Assembly: GCA_022225965.2 (NCBI GenBank)
Contig: JAKJXP020000147.1
Location: forward strand, 1 to 64,000
Direction: 5' to 3'
From: Diatrype stigma
Lineage: Eukaryota > Ascomycota > Sordariomycetes > Xylariales > Diatrypaceae
Length of the DNA: 64,000 bases
Made by a program: the position numbers and the translations under genes. Every line of letters starts with the position of its first letter. Position 1 is the first letter of the stretch. Positions 58,613 through 64,000 of the stretch are shown piece by piece. The notes beneath the pieces are model-generated. The model worked only from the letters and a program-made list of their open reading frames with translations, made no database searches and was not told the origin of the DNA.

Positions 58613-60507
58613 ATGGCCGTAAGAATGAAAGACGAAGTATCCCAGCACGTGGAGATGAAGAGCTCAGCTGATGGGAGTTGGACGTCATCTCGAAATGTCC
58701 ATCCCCAGACCTCTAGTCTACGGGTAAGTATGATCATGCCGCGTGCACCTTGTCTCTGGTAGGACCACTAACAACGCAATTGCAGAGGCTTTTCTCGTTC
58801 ACACAGCTTCTCGCTTTCTCCCTGACGTTTATGGGCTCATGGGAAGTGATGGCGATGAACATGGGTGCAACTTTCTATAACGGCGGACCACAGACACTGA
58901 CGTGGGGCATCCTCGCCGTCATAGGAGGCTCCCTCATGCAAGCTCTATCGCTGGCGGAACTGGCAGCAATTCAACCCATCGCAGGCGCCCAGTACCATTG
59001 GACGGACTTGCTCGCACCCGAAAGACATAGGCGGCTAATCACCTGGATGCAAGTCAGTATATGTGACTTCCTATCCAGTCCCACTGCTAGCCCTGTCCCT
59101 TTTCCTGTTTTCTATACCTATATAACCTCATCCGAACAAGAGCCCACAAGCAACCCCTTATCTACGCTCCTTCTGCTGAGGCTCTAGGTAGAGTCAGGTA
59201 CCCCATGAAGCAACAGTCACGAGCTTACTGACGTGAAAAGGGCTGGGTGACATGGTTTGCGTGGGTCTCGGCCCTTGCTGGAGTCACTTCCGGACAAGCA
59301 AACATCCTACTCGGACTCGTGTCGACTCATTTCCCAGACACATACGAAGAGAAACCGTGGCACATCACGGTGCTCATCGTGGTCCAGATCCTCGTCGCCG
59401 GCCTCATCAACACGTTCGCCTTCCGGGTCGTGCCGTGGATGGAGCTGTGCGGCGGCGTGCTTCACATCGCGCTCTGGCTGGTATTCGTCGTCGTGCTTCT
59501 GGCGCTGGCGCCCAAGGGCAGCGCCGACTTCGTGTTCTTCGAGAGGACAGTCGCTTCTGGATGGGAGAACGGTTTTGTCAGTTGGAACCTGGGACTTCTC
59601 GTGCCTGCGTGGGGGTTTATTGGCGTTGACGGGGTAAACTACCCTCAACTAGAACCACCAGCGATCACCAGATCAAATCTTTTGCTAACAACCAGCGAAC
59701 TAGGTGGTGCACATGTCGGAGGAAGTCCGGAAGGCTAAGAAGGCAGTCCCCCGGTCGATGATACTGACCACTGTACTGAATGGGCTTCTTGCGTACGGCA
59801 TCACTCTGGCCATACTGTTCAGCATAGACGACCCGGAAGTCCTGCTAAAGTCCCCGTATCCGATCATCCCCCTCTCTATAAACACGGCGGGCAAAGCGGG
59901 TGGTACGGTGATGATTACTGGGCTGCTAGTAATCACCTTTTGCGTGGTAGCAGCATCAATGGCCTCGGTGTCAAGAATCACCTGGGCCTGGGCTCGCGAC
60001 GGAGCTCTGCCGGCCTGGTTCGCCAAGGTTGACCCACGATACCACGTGCCGATACGGTCGGTGTGGCTGCCCGTTGTGCTCGTCTCGCTGATATCACTTT
60101 TCGGTGTCGGGAACACTGCAACAGCGACTGTCTTCAGTGCCTTCACGTCCCTGTCGTCTCTTGGTCTTTATACCTCCTATATAGTTGCGATCTCTTGTCT
60201 GGTCCATGCTCGGTTGACAGGCCGCTTAGGCGAGGGATCTAGCTATCCGGTCCAGTACGGCGAGTGGAGGCTTCCACGGCGGTTGGCCATGCCTATAAAC
60301 CTCCTTGCGCTGGGGTGGACGGTTTATATCGCCATTTGGTTGCCCTTTCCTACCACGTTGCCCGTGACCGGGGCGAACATGAACTATGCCGGTCCCATCT
60401 ACGTCCTTGTTCTTTGTGCTGCGATGGGATATTGGTTCATATGGGGGAAGGCAAAGTGGCCTGGTCTCAATCCACTGCCAGTCATGAAGGTTATCGGACA
60501 TGACTAG
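58613..60507 (+). CDS. APC-family amino-acid/GABA-type permease, 524 aa, four exons
   Basis: Exons 58613-58723, 58786-59052, 59241-59633 and 59704-60507 (37, 89, 131 and 268 codons, all phase 0). Start ATG is at 58613; an ATG at 58625 (MKDEVSQHVEM) is an alternative. The joined protein has a short hydrophilic N-terminus, then RRLFSFTQLLAFSLTFMGSW at the first membrane segment. The family signature GVDGVVHMSEEVRKAKKAVP spans the exon 3/4 junction (about residues 253-272), followed by the TWAWARDGALPAWFAKVD loop. Hydrophobic segments suit about 12 transmembrane helices. This is the fungal Uga4/choline-type branch of plasma-membrane amino-acid permeases; the substrate cannot be deduced. Introns are 62, 188 and 70 bp, with branch sites ctaac, ctgac and ctaac. 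Length matches the family. Confidence 0.93.
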
Positions 60508-61768
60508 GCGGTTTCCATCTATGGCTCTCCATCACCCTTGATTATGTGACGTTCATTGGTGGTTTGGAGCTGTCTCTGATACCTAATCTTTACCCTGCCA
60601 GCTGCCTGCGACAGTGCACATCGATAGGGGTGGCATTAATCTGCCTGGGTTGATACTTCACGTATGAATGTTCCTGTATAGCGTGGGGAAACACATGAAT
60701 TACCTGGGACTTCATATTATTATACTTATTCATAAAATCCTTTTGTTCTCTCTCTCGCCGTTGTAATCGCTTTGCTTCGACTATGAAAACATTTGCCGAG
60801 AGCTAAACCATCTTCCTTACCCCGACACCCCGAGTCTCTGGGTTCCATGGCCAAGCACTGGGGGTGTTATACGTGTCACGTGTATATGAAACGGCTGACG
60901 AGTTACCTCTCACCTGCTACTGTAAGCAATAAATTGGCCAGCATGACCTCATCGTACTCCAATTAACCTCCAATGGGTAGATCCCTCATCCTTTAAAGCC
61001 GTTTGTCACAGGATCTACTCACCAAGTCCCATCCATGCCGCCCCCGGACCGAGGGTGGAATCCAGCATGAATCTCATCTTGACATAGCATGACTCAAGCC
61101 TGTATTAATTGCTGTAAGTAGCAACTAGCGACCAGCAACTAGCAAGATGGTATCACCGAAAGCCTCGATAACGTTTGCATGAAGAACGACGCTGGCCCGT
61201 GTATGTAACTTGTAGAACCTCTTGAAGGGTCCTTGAGGGCGCTTTAGCCTTTGGGAACGCGGCATTAGGGGGTTCACGGGAACCTGTCCGCCTGCCAGGC
61301 TATTTTTATCGGTGCCTAGCCCCACTGGCTCCCACTGCCGTCTTAACTAAAGCGGTAGGCTCAACGTCGTTAAGATTGCGGAGTCCCGCTTTATAGCAGC
61401 GATCACTTCCATCACAGTAACGCTCTGTTCATGGTCGAACACGAGCGTTTTCTGAGACATGACGGACATAATTTCTTCTGCTTTTTCTTTTCCCTTTCCC
61501 CCCTGCGGCCCTGGACGCAAGACTCGCGTTCGGCCAACTCCTATTCCGTTCACCTACGTCAAACTTGGCTCGATTTTCATCTTCAACCAAACTCAGAGCA
61601 TAGAGAGTCACCAGCACTCATCACCATCATTAACCCGAATCGTCATCGTCATATGAGCGTCACCACATCCGTGCAACCCGTACCTGGGCGGCTGTCCACG
61701 CAAAATTCGTAATAATAGCTCGCACCGGGTCTGAGAAGTTAGGATTGTTGCAGCATCGGCGACACACC
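60508..61768. other. Intergenic region between permease and surface-protein genes
   Basis: Contains the 3' end of the permease and the promoter of the plus-strand gene at 61769. Frames at 61125-61325, 61347-61617 and 61431-61712 overlap one another on both strands and show no domain. Nothing else was recognised. Confidence 0.5.
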
Positions 61769-62950
61769 ATGCATCGAGGGAGTTGGAGCAATGCGGCCGG
61801 GCGGGCGCTGCTGCTGCTTACTAGTAGTAGTATGCTGTTGTCGCGAGTGAGCGCCGACGTCAGTTTCGAGGGCGATATCCCCACGTCCATGGAGATGGGC
61901 ACGAAATATACTATACAGTGGACGACCGACGCCGACAACGTCCAGGTAACCCTGATCAGCGGCTCCGAGGCCCAGAACAACATCTACCACTTGTACGACA
62001 TCGTCTGCGGCGTCTGGATCGTGAACGACCTATCCAAGGCCTGCACTAGTAGTAAGGGGTCTATCGACTGGACGCCGGGCGACGACCTGCCGCTGGGACA
62101 GTACTCGCTCATGGCCAACGCTGCGGATGGCTCGACTGCCTATAGCGATAAGTTCAGCCTGGCTGCAGCAGGAAGTGGGGTGAGTATCTAGATTGTTCGC
62201 ATTGTCGTGGAAAGGGAAGAAAAAGAAATCTCGCTAACGCATGAGGCATCACAGTCAGGAACATCTGCGGCAGGATCAACGGGTACCTCGGCAACAGGTG
62301 GTTCAACGGCAGGGAGTAGCGGATCAACAACATCGACATCTGCGCCGGGATCTAGCGGATCGGCGGCGGCCGGCGACGGGTCCGGGCTCAGCACCGGCGC
62401 GAAGGCGGGCATCGGTGTCGGCGTGGCCGTGGGCGGATTGGCGCTGCTCGCCGTCGTCGGATTCCTGATCTTCCGGATGGGAAAGAAAGCAGCCGCGCAG
62501 AAGAAAGAGAGGGACGAGTCCGCGGAGGGCGGTAGCGCCGGGACCGCCGAAGATCCGAAGGCCGAGGGATCATCGTTGCCACCAGGTTCTGCCGACACGA
62601 CAGCAGCTTTGACAGCAGCAGGAGCGGCACCGGGCGCCGACAAGGCCGATGAAGGAGGTGTCGTTCTCGCCGAGCTGCAGGCCCAGGAGAAAATCCACGA
62701 GGCGCCCGACTACAGGACGCGGCTGGAGACACCGCGCGAATTCGTCAGCGAATTGGATGCGACGGGCGGCTCGTTCGTAGTTCCTCAGACATCACGTCCC
62801 AATACTGCCCAAGCGGCGGCAGCACCCGGAGGGACAGCGGAAGCGGCCAAGGCGAATGCGGGTTCGGAAGAGAACAGAACATCGACAGCATCGGGCAGGC
62901 CGAAATCTGTAAAATATGAAACACCGGATGATATAGGGGGAGGCAGATAA
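61769..62950 (+). CDS. Single-pass cell-surface protein with Kre9/Knh1-like ectodomain, 368 aa, one intron
   Basis: Exons 61769-62179 and 62255-62950; the 75-bp intron (GTGAGT...CACAG, branch gctaac) joins AAAGSG to SGTSAAG in frame. The start is the ATG at 61769, because the in-frame codon upstream is TTG. Residues 1-30 (ending LLLLTSSSMLLSRVSA) are a signal peptide. The ectodomain (about 31-135) reads TKYTIQWTTDADNVQVTLIS and WTPGDDLPLGQYSLMANAAD ending YSDKFSLA, the pattern of the Kre9/Knh1 N-terminal immunoglobulin-like domain. A Ser/Thr/Gly-rich stalk follows, then one membrane helix (IGVGVAVGGLALLAVVGFLI) with a following RMGKKAAAQKK stop-transfer segment and an about 150-residue Ala/Gly/Glu-rich cytoplasmic tail. 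It has the layout of a cell-wall sensor or adhesin, but the function is not known. Confidence 0.88.
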
Positions 62951-64000
62951 GTACCTTTTTCTTGATACCTTTTAGAATGTAGTGTACATAAAGATTTTTT
63001 AAAGCATGGTCTGAAGCTCTCCGGCAGAGGTTGAGATAAGTAAGAATGCAAATGCAGCAATGCAGTACAACTCAGCCGCACTCCACCGTCCTGCAGTTTT
63101 AGATAAGAGCCGGGCCTGCTTTCGGGGCTTTTGCCCCTTGGCGAATCGGGAAATGTCTGCGACATCTGAGTGTGGTCAAGAGATGCAATACTACAACTGC
63201 CAATATGCCCAATCCTTCAGTAGCCCTAAATGATGCTCCCCCATTGTCGAAGATTGTGGGTTTTGGGTTGTGCGTCCTATTGTACATCAGTAGATAGGTC
63301 GCCAAATACTAGTAATTGCAGATCACGCTTGAGATTCGACCAAGAAGGCAGCCAACAGCTCTACACACAAGACGGGCAACGAGCCGTGCAGGACTATCGA
63401 GAACCAATGGCTTTAATGGTAGAACTTTCGTGAATAAAGCGTTGTTTGGGATTTGTTTTGCGATTCTTTCCCAAGCCTATGCATTCTTTCGACATCGCAT
63501 TCGTCAATGAGTCACTTCGATGGCTGTATGCAGTCGTCGATTCCGGGTTGGCTTGATTTGTCTCGAAAGAGAGCCCTTGTATTTTTCAAGAGATCTACCT
63601 AGAGCATCAAAGAGTCATAACTCATGCTCCTCGTGCTAGACTATAGTCGTGCCGCCTGACGAGGCCCTACAGCCTACAGCCATCGCATGCCAGCCTACAG
63701 CCATCGCATGCCCATAATTGGTCCGGGCAATTACTCGCGAGAAAATGCACGTTGTTCCCAAGCAGACGGTACGCCGGTATAGAGATGAAGGTGGCCTTCC
63801 CTGAAACCATTTTATTCCCATTTAGCGTCCCCTTAAACCTCAGTCGTAACCTTAGCACGAGAATTCGTGACCTGGAGATTGTTAGCGTTTGGTGGCCTCA
63901 TTCGAGTGTTGCGGCAGATTATTCGTGGTACCTTGACACCTAGCGATCGCGCCTTGCTGAGAATGCCGACTCTCTTCCGCGAGGAAACGCCGTGGGCAAT
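62951..64000. other. Downstream intergenic sequence to the window end
   Basis: No supported gene. Contains a direct repeat of cagcctacagccatcgcatgc (two adjacent copies, about 63670-63711). Small frames at 63230-63510 and 63636-63943 show no domain. A gene beginning beyond the window cannot be excluded. Confidence 0.5.

Noticed and set aside
62188..62732. Antisense frames opposite the surface-protein gene (151 and 114 codons)
   Set aside because: Mirror images of the Ser/Ala/Gly-rich coding sequence; the plus strand has the signal peptide, membrane helix and intron.

Overview
The window is from a filamentous ascomycete (Pezizomycotina) with a bipartite genome. Bases 1 to about 51,205 form a very AT-rich block of transposon wreckage. 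Open frames are broken mainly by TAA/TAG where the conserved residue is Gln or Trp, catalytic Asp codons have become Asn, and CpA/TpG is scarce while TpA and CpG remain. This is the signature of repeat-induced point mutation (RIP). From about 51,205 to the end the base composition is balanced, and there are four ordinary spliced fungal genes with short introns (62-194 bp). No host gene is recognisable in the AT-rich block.

AT-rich block. It is a nested stack, and many insertion boundaries can be fixed to the base because target-site duplications (TSDs) survive. 1-2171: right part of a hAT element. 2172-5670: 3' half of a Tad-like LINE, followed by a minisatellite. 6190-10984 (minus): a Ty3/gypsy pol relic holding a 1.0-kb retroposon, a non-autonomous hAT element and a 143-bp solo LTR. 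10984-11594: a short non-autonomous element with a LINE tail. 12132-19905: a tRNA-headed retroposon split by a complete Ty3/gypsy element (12199-19119, LTRs of 230 and 232 bp). 20630-21652: second copy of the 1.0-kb retroposon. 21669-24660 (minus): another LINE relic. 24880-27748 (plus): an unidentified retroelement frame, interrupted by a 109-bp LINE tail and by a full-length LINE (27763-34481, minus) that splits it. 34638-43045: three more LINE fragments carrying a 211-bp SINE-like unit and a tRNA-headed retroposon. 43585-46834 (minus): left hAT end and the 5' half of a LINE. 46835-47232: minisatellite. 47348-49108: a TIR element containing another LINE-tailed insertion.

The most striking result is that the LINE half at 2172-5670 and the LINE half at 43765-46834 appear to be one copy cut in two. 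They share the 8-bp hAT TSD, the 13-bp LINE TSD and the flanking minisatellite, all in inverted orientation. This implies an inversion of more than 40 kb with a breakpoint inside the hAT element.

Gene-rich block. 51626-52956 (minus): peptidase S66 / LD-carboxypeptidase-like protein. 53949-55674 (minus): secreted tannase/feruloyl esterase. 58613-60507 (plus): APC-family amino-acid/GABA-type permease. 61769-62950 (plus): single-pass surface protein with a Kre9/Knh1-like ectodomain. The esterase and the permease are separated by 2.9 kb and point away from each other; nothing shows that they are co-regulated.
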